Assembly: GCA_014155875.1 (NCBI GenBank)
Contig: JACEFZ010004191.1
Span: 116,001 to 180,000, forward strand
Origin: Cepaea nemoralis
Lineage: Eukaryota > Mollusca > Gastropoda > Stylommatophora > Helicidae
Direction of reading: 5' to 3'
Length of the DNA stretch: 64,000 bases
Below are positions 28,776 through 40,944 of the stretch, piece by piece. The notes under the pieces were generated by a model, which was given only the letters and a program-made list of their open reading frames with translations, ran no database searches and was not told the DNA's origin. The stretch's first letter is position 1. Each line of letters starts with the position of its first letter. The position numbers were made by a program, and so were the translations under genes.

Positions 28776-30280
28776 ACAAAGTGGGTGATGTGGTCAGTGT
28801 CTTGAAAGCCGCCTTAACATCATCAGATATTTGCTGATACCAATTCAGGCTGGATCGAGTGAACTAGACTTGAGAAAATGAGATCTTACTGCAGTAAGTA
28901 TGCCAAAGACATGTTTCAAGTCATGAGGCATATGGTGTACATGGTGATAGTTTCATATCTTAAAGACCACTCGGCAAGTGAGATTATTTATATCGCCATA
29001 CTTATATTGGTGGACAGTCTTAGGTATCTTCAACATTACATTGCTATAACTGTTACCCTGCCTGCGTTATTACTTCTGAATATCACTGCAGCCGTAAAAT
29101 CTCCGCCTCGGAGCGTGCACGACAGGAGGCGCCTGATCATCAGACGTAGCCCCCCCCCCCTTTCGCCGAATGTTTCGGCCTCTTAACTTCCTGACACCCT
29201 CAGGAGGTGGGTCCGCTCGGGTCACGACTCCCAGGCTTTTTAATCCTGCTATGGGTATTCACCTTCGAGCCGTTCTTTATCGTATTTATTCCATATCCCA
29301 ATGGCTAAGTCTATCTGACCTGAAGCCATCCTAACCTTGGAGCGCGAACATTAGGCAATGGTGCATCTACCACCATTATCACTGCACTGTCACTGACAGC
29401 GGGAACGTCAGCTTCTCCCCAGGGCAGTTCACCTCAGTTTTCACCTTAGTTTTCACCTAGCTATGATCCAATCATTAGACCTCGTTGCTGTCATGTTGCC
29501 TTCTTCCTACCCCGTTTACAGTTTCGGAACCACCCTCCCGCACGCTCCCAGCGAAAGGCAGTTCTTCCACTGGGCTAATGCTGCTAAGGTTTGGGCCTCT
29601 CCTATCCCTTGCTATCGCTGCAGGGTGCGACCCTTGCAAGTCGATCTATTCCACCCCAAGCGGACGTTGTCTACGTTTGACTGCAGGGGTTCGACTTCTG
29701 AAATGCCCGTTCGGGTGATAACTACAGTCTCACCTCATCTCATCGTGTTCCTCTTGTACCTTGCGGTGTCGAGGTATAACTACAGTGTGGTGTCTATATC
29801 CCTCTTTAGCGATCCGACTTGGGTTCCCTGTAGTTATCTGGTGGGATGGCTCCTGGGTCGACATGAGACCATACATGTTTCGGTCTCATTGTGCATAGTA
29901 TAGCATTATTTTCGTGAACCTACTATCGAATAGTTGTTAAATTCTGACACTCGTCATTCTGAAGCCAGCACAGATTCGGATTAGAACAAACACCACAACG
30001 CGAGACTGTTATTTATAGCTGGGTAAACAAATGGACGTACGGGAAGACGACACACAGATTCACGTCAAAGCAAACTCCACAACACATAGACTATGTTCTC
30101 TTACAGCTGGGTGATGAAATGAACATACAGACAGACTCTGTAGTCTCTGTAGACAGACTTCTGATATTGAAAATATCACTTGTCCTGCGCTGTTTGTCAC
30201 CCAAAATGCTATGTTGGCATATATATTCAGTATGCATGGCACTATAGACATAATATGTCGGCACTGTACACTTAGTATCT
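28776..30280. other. Unassigned, with a small RTE-like tail
   Basis: No gene could be supported. A minus-strand piece at 29733-29780 (GTACAAGAGGAACACGATGA) resembles the LINE 3' end at 26830-26850. The 146-codon frame at 29463 has no recognisable domain. Confidence 0.3.
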
Positions 30281-30282
30281 TC

Positions 30283-30690
30283 TAACTATACTCTCACTGT
30301 GGCTATCACTATACTCTCAATGTGGCTATCACTATACTCTCACTGTGGCTATCACTATACTCTCACTGTGGCTATCACTATACTCTCAATGTGGCTATCA
30401 CTATACTCTCAATGTGGCTATCACTATACTCTCAATGTGGCTATCACTATACTCTCACTGTGGCTATCACTATACTCTCACTGAGGCTATCACTATACTC
30501 TCAATGTGGCTATCACTATACTCTCAATGTGGCTATCACTATACTCTCAATGTGGCTATCACTATACTCTCACTGTGGCTATCACTATACTCTCAATGTG
30601 GCTATCACTATACTCTCAATGTGGCTATCACTATACTCTCAATGTGGCTATCACTATACTCTCACAGGTCCTATCACTATGCTCTCACTA
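30283..30690. repeat. 23-bp minisatellite, about 17 copies
   Basis: The unit TATCACTATACTCTCA(A/C)TGTGGC repeats with rare changes. Because 23 is not a multiple of 3 and the unit has no stop in any plus frame, long repetitive ORFs appear in all three frames; these are not genes. Confidence 0.97.
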
Positions 30691-30755
30691 TACCTTATTC
30701 GCATGTTGATGGCAATACGTGTAGTTATTAACGACCACCAAAATATCATCTATGT

Positions 30756-31060
30756 CAGTGGTTCTCAACCGGTAGTGAATTCTCTCCCGTGGGGGGGGGG
30801 GGGGGGCAATTTTAGGGTTTCAGGGGGAGGGGAAAGGGGAGGGAGGGTGAGGGAATTAAGATTATTTCATGATCGCGTTAATACAAGAACCAATTACTTG
30901 ATATTGTTTTTCCCTTTACGGTTCTGTACTTCTCGCCCTTCTTATATTCGCTTTTTAGCGTAAGTAGACGCGAACATCACGTTTTATGTAGACGTCTAGA
31001 TTTGTTCTAGTTTGTTTTAGTAAATTTAGCTTCTATTTTCACGTATACTGTGTAAAAAAG

Positions 31061-31109
<49 letters not shown>

Positions 31110-31202
31110 GGGGGGGTTATAGGGAGGAAACATGAAAGGGGGAATCGCCATATGAACATATGGTGAAGGAGTGCATGGACAAAAAAAGGTTGAGAACCAC
31201 TG
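30756..31202. mobile_element. hAT-type MITE with target duplication
   Basis: The left end CAGTGGTTCTCAACC (30756-30770) and right end GGTTGAGAACCACTG (31188-31202) are perfect 15-bp inverted repeats with the typical hAT terminal sequence. Flanks are ATCTATGT (30748-30755) and ATATATGT (31203-31210), an 8-bp target duplication with one mismatch. The 447-bp interior has no transposase and includes poly-G and (GT)n runs. Confidence 0.92.
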
Positions 31203-31321
31203 ATATATGTCTAATGCTATGATGCCCTACCGTTCCACCACAGCCAATACATCTCTCTCGCTGAGGATGGTGCAGCCAACATCCACATGCAAATTCTCCA
31301 AGATATGATGAAGATAAATCA

Positions 31322-31420
31322 AATCAAATCAACTTTATTAGGGTCACAAATTGGGCGCGCAGGCCCGTCTTACATTCGGCCCTTCCAATCACTCGTCTTT
31401 CGTTCATCAAGAGCATTATA
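31322..31420 (-). repeat. L2/CR1-like LINE 3' UTR with (GATTT)n tail
   Basis: On the minus strand AGACGGGCCTGCGCGCCC, then AATAAAGTTGATTTGATTTG. The same layout with GGGCCTTCGTGCCC and AATAAAG lies at 4730-4775. A GGGC/GCCC hairpin with different loops is kept in both. Confidence 0.75.
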
Positions 31421-31499
31421 CATTTACATAGGAAGAAAAATAAACATTGTGAAATGAATGTTGTAAACATAAACGAGGCTAATTACCATGTTATGAAGC

Positions 31500-33150
31500 C
31501 CATCTCCCACCTATCCATACATCACCCCACCCACACAACACCCCCACCTACCCACACACACGCGCACCAAGGGACACATACATACCCCACCAACCGACCC
31601 ATCCCCCTCCCGTACATCCCCCACCCAAACACACTGCCCTCACCTGATCCCCCAACCAAAACACACTCGCCACCCACAAACATTCCCCCACCAACCCACA
31701 CATCCCACGCCCATCCACATCCTATCCCACACATCCTCTCCCCACCCACACCTCAAACCACCCATCCCCCAGCCACATCTCCATCGACAACATATTCCCC
31801 ACCCACACACACAATCCCCAACCAACCCACACATCACACATCCCCAAACCATACACACACATCCCCACCAACTGACATGTCCCTACCCCCCTCCCCCCCA
31901 CACACACTCACACACATCTCCCTAACCACCCATACATCCCCAATCCACTCACACACAACCCACCACCCACACGTACAACTTCCACCCACCCACACATGCC
32001 TTAACCTAATCCCCCACCACACAATCCCCCACCCGCACATCACATACACCCCCTACCACGCACTATTCCCAACCCACGCACCACACACACACATATCCCT
32101 CACCAACACATCCCCACTTACACACCACACATATATCCCCCACCCAGATACCACACAATATTCCCACCCACACCCACACAGATACCCTTACCCATCCACC
32201 CCACATACCCCCACTCCCACACCACAAAAATCCCCCACCCACACACACATACCTCACCCACACAATATCACCAACCAACACACCACATACCTCTCCCCAC
32301 CCACACACGCATTCCCTACCCGTCCACCAACACACACTCACTCACGCATACATCCTCCACTACGCACCCACACACCCCCACCCACCCACTCCCAACCAAA
32401 CATCTTTCGATCACAATACCCCTACCCCCACACACATCCTCCACCCACTCACACATCCCACCCCGACACATACAACTCCCTCACCCACCTACACATCCCT
32501 AAGCCACTCACACACCCCCACCCACACATTCCCCATCCACATACACACATCTCCCACCCACACTCCCCCACATACTTCCCCCAACCACCACAATCCCTTG
32601 CTCACACCACACATATACCCCACCCATACGCACATTCCCCACACCCATCACACACATCCCCCACACCACACACTATCCTCCACCCATACCACCACAAACA
32701 TACCCTCCACCCACACATCATTCACACATCCCCCACCAACACACCTGCACACATATCTCAAACCCACACACCATACACTTCTCCCCACCCGCCCTTCCAT
32801 CCCAAATCCACCCAACACAATCCCCTACCCACACAACCCCGCCTCCCACACATACTTCCTCAAACCATCCACACATCTCCACCCACATAAACACACATCC
32901 CCTGCATCCGTCCCATACACATATCCTCCACCCATACACACATCCCCCACACCCATTCCAACACCCCTACTTTCACCCCCACACATCCATCCACACATCC
33001 CACCAACACCCACAAATACCACTACCCACCAAAACCCACACACCCCAACCCATCTAAATGCATACCCCCACCCACACATATCCCCACACTCACACACATC
33101 CTCCACATACTCTCACACTTCCTCACATCTAGACACATACAAAATGTCTC
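31500..33150. repeat. CA/CCC-rich degenerate minisatellite
   Basis: About 1.65 kb of CCCACCCACACA-like units with an almost G-free plus strand. Pro/Thr/His-rich frames on plus and Trp/Gly/Val-rich frames on minus are artefacts of composition. Confidence 0.93.
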
Positions 33151-33292
33151 ACGTTAGTATTGAAACTAGTATGAACAAACTCCCACACTTTACTCACACA
33201 CATACACTGACACTTGTCATGAGCAGTCTCATAAAAATGTTAAACATGGAGAAAAATGTGTACATAAAATGTATGTGACGTAAAAATAGTGA

Positions 33293-33600
<308 letters not shown>

Positions 33601-33742
33601 CAAACTACAGTAATGAACATGAGTTTATATTATGCATGATAAAATCAAATGGTATTTAACTGATAATATGACAGATGAGAATACACAAACATATGGATTC
33701 GCGTGTTACATAACATGCGTGTTACATGACATGCATCTGCTC

Positions 33743-33744
<2 letters not shown>

Positions 33745-33802
<58 letters not shown>

Positions 33803-34164
33803 TCTTTCATATACACACACTCACACGCATGCGCGCGCTCACACACACACACACTAACACATCAACTCTCCCACTGTCTCACTCTCTAACACACAATCCT
33901 TCACATCAACTCTCCCACTGTCTCACTCTCTAACACACAATCCTTCACACACACACTCACTCTCTCAATCACACTCTCTCACACATACACATACACATGA
34001 ACGCATGCACGCACGCATACACTCCCTCACTCACTCTCACACATACACGTACGAATGCATGCACTGACTCATTCCCCCACCATTTCTCGCTCAATCACTC
34101 TCTCCACACACTCGCATGCACGTTCGCACACACGCATTCACTCTCTCCCTTTCACTGACACCCA

Positions 34165-34235
<71 letters not shown>
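33745..34235. repeat. Two further (CT)n tracts with CA-rich DNA between
   Basis: Pure CT runs at about 33747-33797 and 34167-34233 flank ACACAC- and CACTCTCT-rich sequence, including a duplicated CATCAACTCTCCCACTGTCT at 33860 and 33905. Confidence 0.93.
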
Positions 34236-34236
<1 letters not shown>

Positions 34237-34339
34237 CCCACACGCACACACATATATAGTGAACAATTATAGTTAAACAATTATAATGAACAATTATACT
34301 GATCAATTATACCAGTAAATGAATTATGGTCGCATATAG

Positions 34340-36430
34340 TCGGTATGGATTAAGTATTGAAAGAGTTTTCGGTTAAATGTGTAGGGACTCATTGGAGTTT
34401 TCAGATCTGGAGGCAGATCATTCCATAAGTGAGCACCAGAATAGGCGAAACATGTTTTGTATAGGTCCAATCTAGGCTTTGAGACATGTAACATTTAGGC
34501 GCTTGCTGTTCATTGCATTAGATTGAATCAGCGGCAGAAGATACTCTGGGGTATTTTGAGATATAATTTTATTCACTAATTTGGCTTTGTTGAAAAGGAA
34601 GCGCTTTTGTAGTGGTAGAAGTCTTAGATGACTGTACAAATTATTACTTTCAACGTGCTTTATGTCAGAAACCAGACGAATAGCGCGGTTTTGTAGAGAA
34701 CATAGTCGTTTTAAATTAGATTTAGGGCAACCATCCCAAACTGTGGAACAGTAATCGAGATGTGATTGGATATAGCATGTATAGAATATTTTTCGTGTGC
34801 TTTCGTCCAGGAAGTGCTGAATTTTAGCAAGTTGGTAAACTTTTTGTGCTATTTTCTTGGTAAGAGCGTGAACATGAGAGCTCCAGTTCAAATGGCTGTC
34901 TATTAAAAGCCCTAGTGTTTTATGTTCAGTCACATTAACTATAGGTAACGTGCCCATGCGGAGTTCGAGCGGTGATCCAGTTATGGCTAGTGTCTGTAGT
35001 TTTTGTCTGGTCGTTATTAGCATGGATTTGGTTTTGTCGATGTTAATTTGCATGCGGTTTTCATTGCTCCATCTAGTAAAATTATCAAGTTCCTTTTGTA
35101 AAGAATTCTCTAATTCACTACGGTTTTCTTGACTAGTATATATAGTACAGTCGTCTGCGAATAGATCACAAGTTGTATTGATATATAAAGGAAGATAATT
35201 AATATAAACTGCAAAAAGCAGCGGACCTAGTATTGAGCCCTGAGGCACACCAATATTAAGCTGTGTGGGTCTTGATAGACAGTTGTTGAAGGACACGACT
35301 TGTTGCCTGTCGGATAGAAATGACGTAATTATGTTCACCATGTTGGTGCTTGTCTTCATTTGCTTTAGTTTTCTAATTAAAATATCGTGATCTACCATAT
35401 CAAAAGCTTTTTTAAAGTCTACAAACACCGCTCCACAAATTCTACCGTTGTTGATGTTTAAGTGCCAGTTATCGGTCATTTTTGTTAGAGCACTATGGCA
35501 AGAATATTTAGGTCGAAACCCAGATTGACTGTTAATTATTAGATCATTGTTAATTAAATGGTGTAACGTTATTTTATGAATGTGTTTTTCTAGTGGTTTT
35601 GATAGCGATGATAGTAAGGAAATAGGTCTATAATTACCCAAAACGCTATTATCGATTGAGCCATTTTAATAAGCGGAAACACTTTAGCAATTTTAAATGC
35701 AGATGGAAAGTAGTTTTTGGCCAGGCACTGGTTATATATGAACGTTAAGGACTCGCTAATGACTGGTGCAGCACAACGAAGAATTCTATTACTGATACCA
35801 TCTAAGCCGTGTGAGTTTGTTGATTTGAGGTTCAAGAGATATTTATAAACGTCTGCAACAGACATTAAAGGAATCTCAGCGGGAATATTTCTGGCGCACT
35901 TCTCCTCACAGAATGATGCCAGTGAACTTAAATTACACGATGAGTCTGGTATGGAAGACTTTAGATTCTCTATTTCTGATTGAAAGAACCAACTGAATTC
36001 ATCGCATGTTATAGAATTTGGTATTGCTGATTCTGTAGGGCGTTTCTTATTGGTTAGCAAGTTAATAGCCTTCCATATATTTGTACTGTTTGAATTATCT
36101 ACAATCAAATTTTTAAAATGATCTTTTTTTATCCTACGAATTTCATATTTAACTTTATTCCTTAGTCTGCGGTAATTGATGAAGTCTTTATTTTTGTGTG
36201 CTGTATCTCGCTCTCTCATGATTTCCAGCACTTCTCTAGTGACCCATGGGGATTTATGTTGATTTTTGACTCGAACTTCTTTGATTGGCACGTGTTTATC
36301 GAACACATTGTAGACTGTCTTCGTCCAGAAAGCTAATGCATCGTCCGGGTCAGGAAGTTGGTAAACGTGATCAAGGGCTGCTTTTCTTAAGTCTTGCAAA
36401 AATAAATCTTGGTTGAATGCTTTATAATTA
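34340..36430 (-). mobile_element. L2/CR1-like LINE, 5'-truncated
   Basis: The minus-strand body is 34472-36399 with about 130 bp of 3' UTR. It carries the C-terminal part of the endonuclease-RT linker and a complete RT but no RNase H, as in L2/CR1 elements. Endonuclease is missing: homology stops near 36430. An AATTATA-type repeat at 34255-34315 probably marks its 3' tail. Confidence 0.8.
34472..36399 (-). pseudogene. L2/CR1-like reverse transcriptase
   Basis: The minus strand reads WVTREVLEIMRERDTAHKNK (linker), LKSTNSHGLDGISNRILR (RT start), then after a frame break near 35665 NYRPISLLSSLSKPLEK, QSGFRPKYSCHSAL, AVFVDFKKAFDMVDH, GVPQGSILGPLLFAVYIN, LFADDCTIYTS (active site) and a long thumb ending LPLQKRFLFNKAKLVNKI. 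The break fits one lost A in an A-run (AAAATGG read on the minus strand). Otherwise the frame is open for over 600 codons, so the copy is young. The ORF ends normally at 34472. Confidence 0.88.
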
Positions 36431-36499
36431 ACAAAATGAGAAAGAAATCAACAATCAGCTGAAAGATGCTGATGTTGACAGCGATGTCCTGTAAAGGAT

Positions 36500-36960
36500 A
36501 TGCAAAAAAAAAAAAAAAAGAAGAACTATGTGTGTTTATTTATGTAATTGTCTTGTATACAGAAGAAAAACAAAACAATAACTATACATCCATTCAATAA
36601 GAACAATGCATCCATATTGAAAAAAGAGTTGCTAAAGACGATAAGACAAAGACAATTGGAATATTTTGGTGGCTTGAAAAATCCAGAAAATTTGAAGAGA
36701 ACAGTGATGGAGGTGTATATGCCCTGGAAAAGAAGAAGGGAAGGTCAATGAGAAGATGGGTGCAGAATGGGTGTATCGGAGGCGGGACATCTCGATTATG
36801 ACCGAGAATTTTCCGGAAGGTTGTTATGGGAGCGAGTTTCTGCAAGGGACATGCTACTGAATGAATGACGCCATTGCACGTTATCTGAACGGTGTAGGCG
36901 ACATTGAAAGAGCACAAGACGGAGTAAGATTTACCATAGAAGCAGATATAATCAAGCGGT
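36500..36960 (+). pseudogene. RTE-like LINE C-terminal fragment
   Basis: A poly-A-rich stretch precedes a frame with ELLKTIRQRQLEYFGGLKNP, then LKRTVMEVY and KRRREGQ, followed by broken frames (REFSGRLLWERVSARDM). RQRQLEYFGH and LKRTVMEG are typical of this family's C-terminus. Confidence 0.65.
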
Positions 36961-37285
36961 GGACATGGGGTGGAATCCACATCGGAGTGGATTTTTACAA
37001 TTGATCTAGGCTCCCAGATCTACTCAGCTTCAAATGGACACCAGCAAACGTGAAACACGAAATTAATATCATTTCAATCTGGACATTATCACAAGTGCTC
37101 CGTCCTATTCTACAACAAGACAAGAAGAGCACCCATGCTGTTGGTTTCCAGGGAAAGCCTAACTGAACGCCCGCTTGCACTTTGTTCTACAGGTAGAAGT
37201 GTCGATCAGTCCCTCTCCTTACTTCTCAGCTGAATCAGTATCTTTAGAGGTTAGTCCTTTGTTTTGCTACATTTTCAACTCGCCC
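36961..37285. other. Unassigned
   Basis: No gene or repeat was recognised. Confidence 0.3.
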
Positions 37286-37445
37286 CTAGAGAGCCATCAT
37301 CACCTCATTCTTGCCACTGTCTAGCCTGCAGCCCAAAGCAGCGGTCGCAGCTAGTTTGTCAGTCTTTTCATATCCTCGCACACCCGCCTGCCCTGAGAGA
37401 CAAATCCACAATTTCTCTTGACCTTTGTCTTTTCTAACGATGCAA
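37286..37445 (-). pseudogene. LINE-B RNase H fragment
   Basis: The minus strand reads LWICLSGQAGVRGYEKTDKL then AATAALGCRLD, matching WIFSPGHAGVRGNEQADRLA of LINE-B (about 47850). Conserved residues are changed (GHAG to GQAG, EQAD to EKTD), so it is dead. Confidence 0.7.
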
Positions 37446-38059
37446 GCCACCCCGCGCGGAAGGATAAGACTTTCTATTATCACTTAGCATGCATTCCGAT
37501 TCTGCCACAAAAACAGCCTATGGTTACGTACTATTCTCCAGTCATAAGTTGCATGGCTGCCACAATCTTACCCAATGTCCTTTCCTGACACTTTTGGTTC
37601 ATTGTGACTATCATCGCCATTGCGCAACATCATTGCCCATTTCTTTAACAGCAAAATTGTATCAATTCCACATGCATGTCTAATAGTTACTTCAGATTGT
37701 GACATCCAATAACTGCTTCTCTTCTATCTGTGTCCCATGGTGTCATCCAAGCACTGTTGATCCTCTACTTGTGTCCATGCTATTATCCAGTACCTCATTC
37801 AAAGGCCTCTCTTGTCCGCTGCAACCATAAGGTAAATATGTGCCTCGAACACCTTGCGCATATTATATATGGAGTGCGAAAGTGAAATCGTAGGCCTAAT
37901 TATGGTATTGTAGGGGGGGGGGGGGGGGGGTTATTTTCTACGTCATCTTCTCTCTACGTTGACCCAAATAGACGTGTGCAATGAAAATTTTGTATATTTT
38001 TCATTGAGAGGTGAACCCAAACCCTTACACTTAAATACATATAACAGAGACATCGTGTA
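37446..38059. other. Unassigned, with a poly-G run
   Basis: No gene was seen. An uninterrupted G run lies at about 37912-37930. Confidence 0.3.
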
Positions 38060-38780
38060 ATTCCTAGCAGTGTAATTACCATATCACAGGCACTTTACAA
38101 TGGCTGCAAATGTAGTTATGATGACAGGAACATTGTGAGGTGACTGAAGGTGTAATTGCCATAATAGAGGAATTCTGATATGACTGAAACAATGATTACT
38201 AATATTGATTACTATAACAGAGGCATTGTGAAGCACCTGGGGTAGTGATTACTATGGCAGCGGCATTGTGAAGTAACTGGGGTTGTGATTACCATAGCAG
38301 AGACATTATGCAGTAATTTGAGTTATTATAATAATTGAGGTATCGTGATGTTACTGAAAGGCTGATTGCGATAATATAAGCGGTATGAAGTAACTGGAGT
38401 TGTGATTACTATAGTAACGGCATTGTGAAGTAACTGAAGATTCAACAATAATAGAGGCATTGTGAGATGTTTGAAAGTATTATTACCATAAGAGAAGCAT
38501 TGTGAGATTCTGAAAGTGTCATTGCCATAACAGAATCAATATGCAATGACTAGATGTGTGATTATCATTTTAGAGATAATTTGCAGAGACTAAAAGGGGA
38601 ATGTGATAACTGAGGTATTGTGAAGTGACTTGGAGTGTCATTATCATAACAGAAGCAATGAGAAGTAATTGGAAGTGTCATTATCATAACAAACATCGTG
38701 AAGTGACTGCAAATGTTATTGTGATAAATAATGCATCGTCAAGTGATAGAAAATGTTATTACCATGAATGTATTTATGAT
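38060..38780. repeat. Degenerate ~40-bp minisatellite
   Basis: Phrases like GGCATTGTGAAGTAACTGG and GTGATTACCATAGCAGAG alternate with a 40-bp spacing where best preserved (38225-38305). Outer units are diverged and carry indels. Confidence 0.75.
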
Positions 38781-39019
38781 ATACATAAACGAGTGTCGAA
38801 TTCTGTTCTCTGCTCTATCTTGTGTATACCAGTGAAGTGTGGCCAACGGGATTTCAGGTATCAAGACACGTCGCATGCTCTTAACTTTGTAGATCTTCTG
38901 TAACAAAAACGAATGTTCGCATGGTTACATAACCCTTTAATTCTAGTAAACAACTTACTTCAAAAACGTTCCTGGATGAGATCACATTAAACAAATAAAG
39001 TTGGACATATAATGAGGAA

Positions 39020-39250
39020 ATGTTTAGTTGCATATCCTTTATAGGAAGGACGTTTCAGTCAAGCCCAGCAAGATTTGCTGGTCGTGATGGCAAGTTTACA
39101 TTCAGTAGTTTCCTATTTCTTTCTTTACACTGGCAATCCTGCCATTGTATTAAGATCAACGCAAGGTGTTCAGGTGCCAAATCGCTAGCAGATGTGTTAT
39201 GAACGTGGTATGCGGGATTACGAATTGCGTCACTAAGTCTTCCTCACAGA
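39020..39250. repeat. Dispersed repeat family A, copy 3
   Basis: Contains TTAGTTGCATATCCTTTATA, ACATTCAGTAGTTTCC, CAAATCGC and GGTATGCGGGATTACGAATT in the family order. Confidence 0.65.
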
Positions 39251-39332
39251 GAACGCGACAATTAAAGAGGAAGAAGATCGTGAAATGATGTGTGGCATTA
39301 ATAAGTGGAGGGGAAGTGGAAACCGACGACAC

Positions 39333-39525
39333 GTGGTCACACCACACCAACGTGACACACGGTTACACCACACTACGTGACACACGGTTACACACCTACG
39401 TGACACACGGTTACACACCTACGTGACACACGGTTACACCACACCAACGTGACACACGGTTAAAACACACCAACGTGACACGTGGTCACACCACACCAAC
39501 GTGACACACGGTTACACCACGCTCT
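39333..39525. repeat. Short tandem units (ACGTGACACACGGTTACACC)
   Basis: About seven copies of a 20-28 bp unit with small length changes. Confidence 0.9.
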
Positions 39526-39540
39526 CAATTAGTATTACCG

Positions 39541-39885
39541 TTGTTTGCTACTCTAGGAAATTACCTCATAGTATTGTTGATTGTTGTTTGCTACTCTAGG
39601 AAATTACCTCATAGTATTGTTGATTGTTGTTTGCTACTCTAGGAAATTACCTCATAGTATTGTTGATTGTTGTTTGCTACTCTAGGAAATTACCTCATAG
39701 TATTGTTGATTGTTGTTTGCTACTCTAGGAAATTACCCTCATAGTATTGTTGATTGTTTGTTTGCTACTCTAGGAAATTACCTCATAGTATTGTTGATTG
39801 TTGTTTGCTACTCTAGGAAATTACCTCATAGTATTGTTGATTGTTGTTTGCTACTCTAGGAAATTACCTCATAGTATTGTTGATT
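39541..39885. repeat. 43-bp minisatellite, 8 copies
   Basis: TTGTTTGCTACTCTAGGAAA recurs every 43 bp from 39541; one unit has two single-base insertions (39735-39765). Confidence 0.95.
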
Positions 39886-40069
39886 GTTGTTTTCTGTGCG
39901 CTGGCTCGCTGTGAACTCAAGCGTAGTCCATACACATGGTACTACCTCTAGTACACATGACTGATTTTTGCGTGTGGATTAGCTTTCCCTATTGCCAGTA
40001 TCCCTCGTCATCAGGCGAACCCACTCCGACTTCAGAAGTACTTGTAATTTACATCCCCAAGTCAAGCAT

Positions 40070-40195
40070 GAGAAGTCAACATTTTAGTCCAGCTGACTGG
40101 TATAGGGGTTGAAACCAATACCTCGGTATCAGGATAACGGATGTTTAAGAACGAGCGCTCTTATCCATTCTGCCATGCTGACCTACAAAGTGGTA
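40070..40195 (-). repeat. tRNA-derived SINE head, minus strand
   Basis: On the minus strand CATGGCAGAATGGATAAGAG matches a tRNA A box and TTGGTTTCAACCCC a B box (40106-40118). The acceptor stem cannot be formed, so it is not called a tRNA gene. The neighbouring 40298-40345 block recurs at 16393-16445. Confidence 0.5.
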
Positions 40196-40748
40196 TTAGG
40201 TGCTGGTTCATCGTCATCATCCGGTACTAGTCCTGTACAGAACTTTGCATTCCATAATACTCGACGGTCTTGGGGTACTTACTTCCCTTGATGGGATTTC
40301 TCTGTCCTAAACCTGCCATTGGCCTAGCAAGCCGGTAGAGGATTTTTCATTCTGCTCATTATCTATTACGTCTTGAATCCGTCTACGTTGTGGTCTCCCT
40401 CTTCTCCTCTTTCCCCATTATATCTCGCTATATATATATATATATCTATATCTATAAAACAAATTGTATGTATATGTGTATGTATATATGTATGTATGTA
40501 AATATGTATGTCCTTTATTTGTTCGCGAACGGCCCATCCGATTGAGATGAAATTTTCTACACGCCTTCCTTTCATTCCAGAGCTGTCAACTGTCATAGTT
40601 TTTTTTTTCTTCTTCCTCCTCCTCCCTCCTCCCCCTCCCAAAATACGTACGTAAATATATGATGATGATGATGAAAGAATCCCCGAACCAAAACGCTAGG
40701 GAAAGGGAAGAAAATGACGTGACTACACAGAATCGTCACACGGCAATC

Positions 40749-40860
40749 ATCATCATCAAGTGCCGTGCCGGCTGGCGTAGGCGTTCATGGCTCTCTGTAG
40801 ATCTCAGTCTTTGTTTTTTTTAATCAACTCTGCTGCTGATATTCCTCCATGCCACGGCAA
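40749..40860 (-). pseudogene. RTE-like LINE 3' end
   Basis: The minus strand reads RAMNAYASRHGT then stop, followed by an ATG-type tail (40748-40758). This equals the AYRHGT terminus seen at 23640 and 24450. Confidence 0.55.
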
Positions 40861-40944
40861 TATCAATAACAATTCATCTTTTTATGTGTAAGGAAGTTAT
40901 CTGCAGTCGTGTAGAAGGGAAGAACTAGACGAGTATGAATTCGG

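Noticed and set aside
30299..30963. Repetitive ORFs of 128-213 codons
   Set aside because: A 23-bp unit without stops opens all three plus frames; the similarity between frames shows it is an artefact.
31454..33278. 478- and 226-codon Pro/Thr/His-rich ORFs
   Set aside because: They are readings of the CCCACACA-rich minisatellite in more than one frame at once, with minus-strand Trp/Gly-rich shadows.
40070..40195. True tRNA gene
   Set aside because: A and B boxes are present, but acceptor and T arms cannot pair properly; the same applies to the SINE heads at 3535, 3700, 22870 and 26930.
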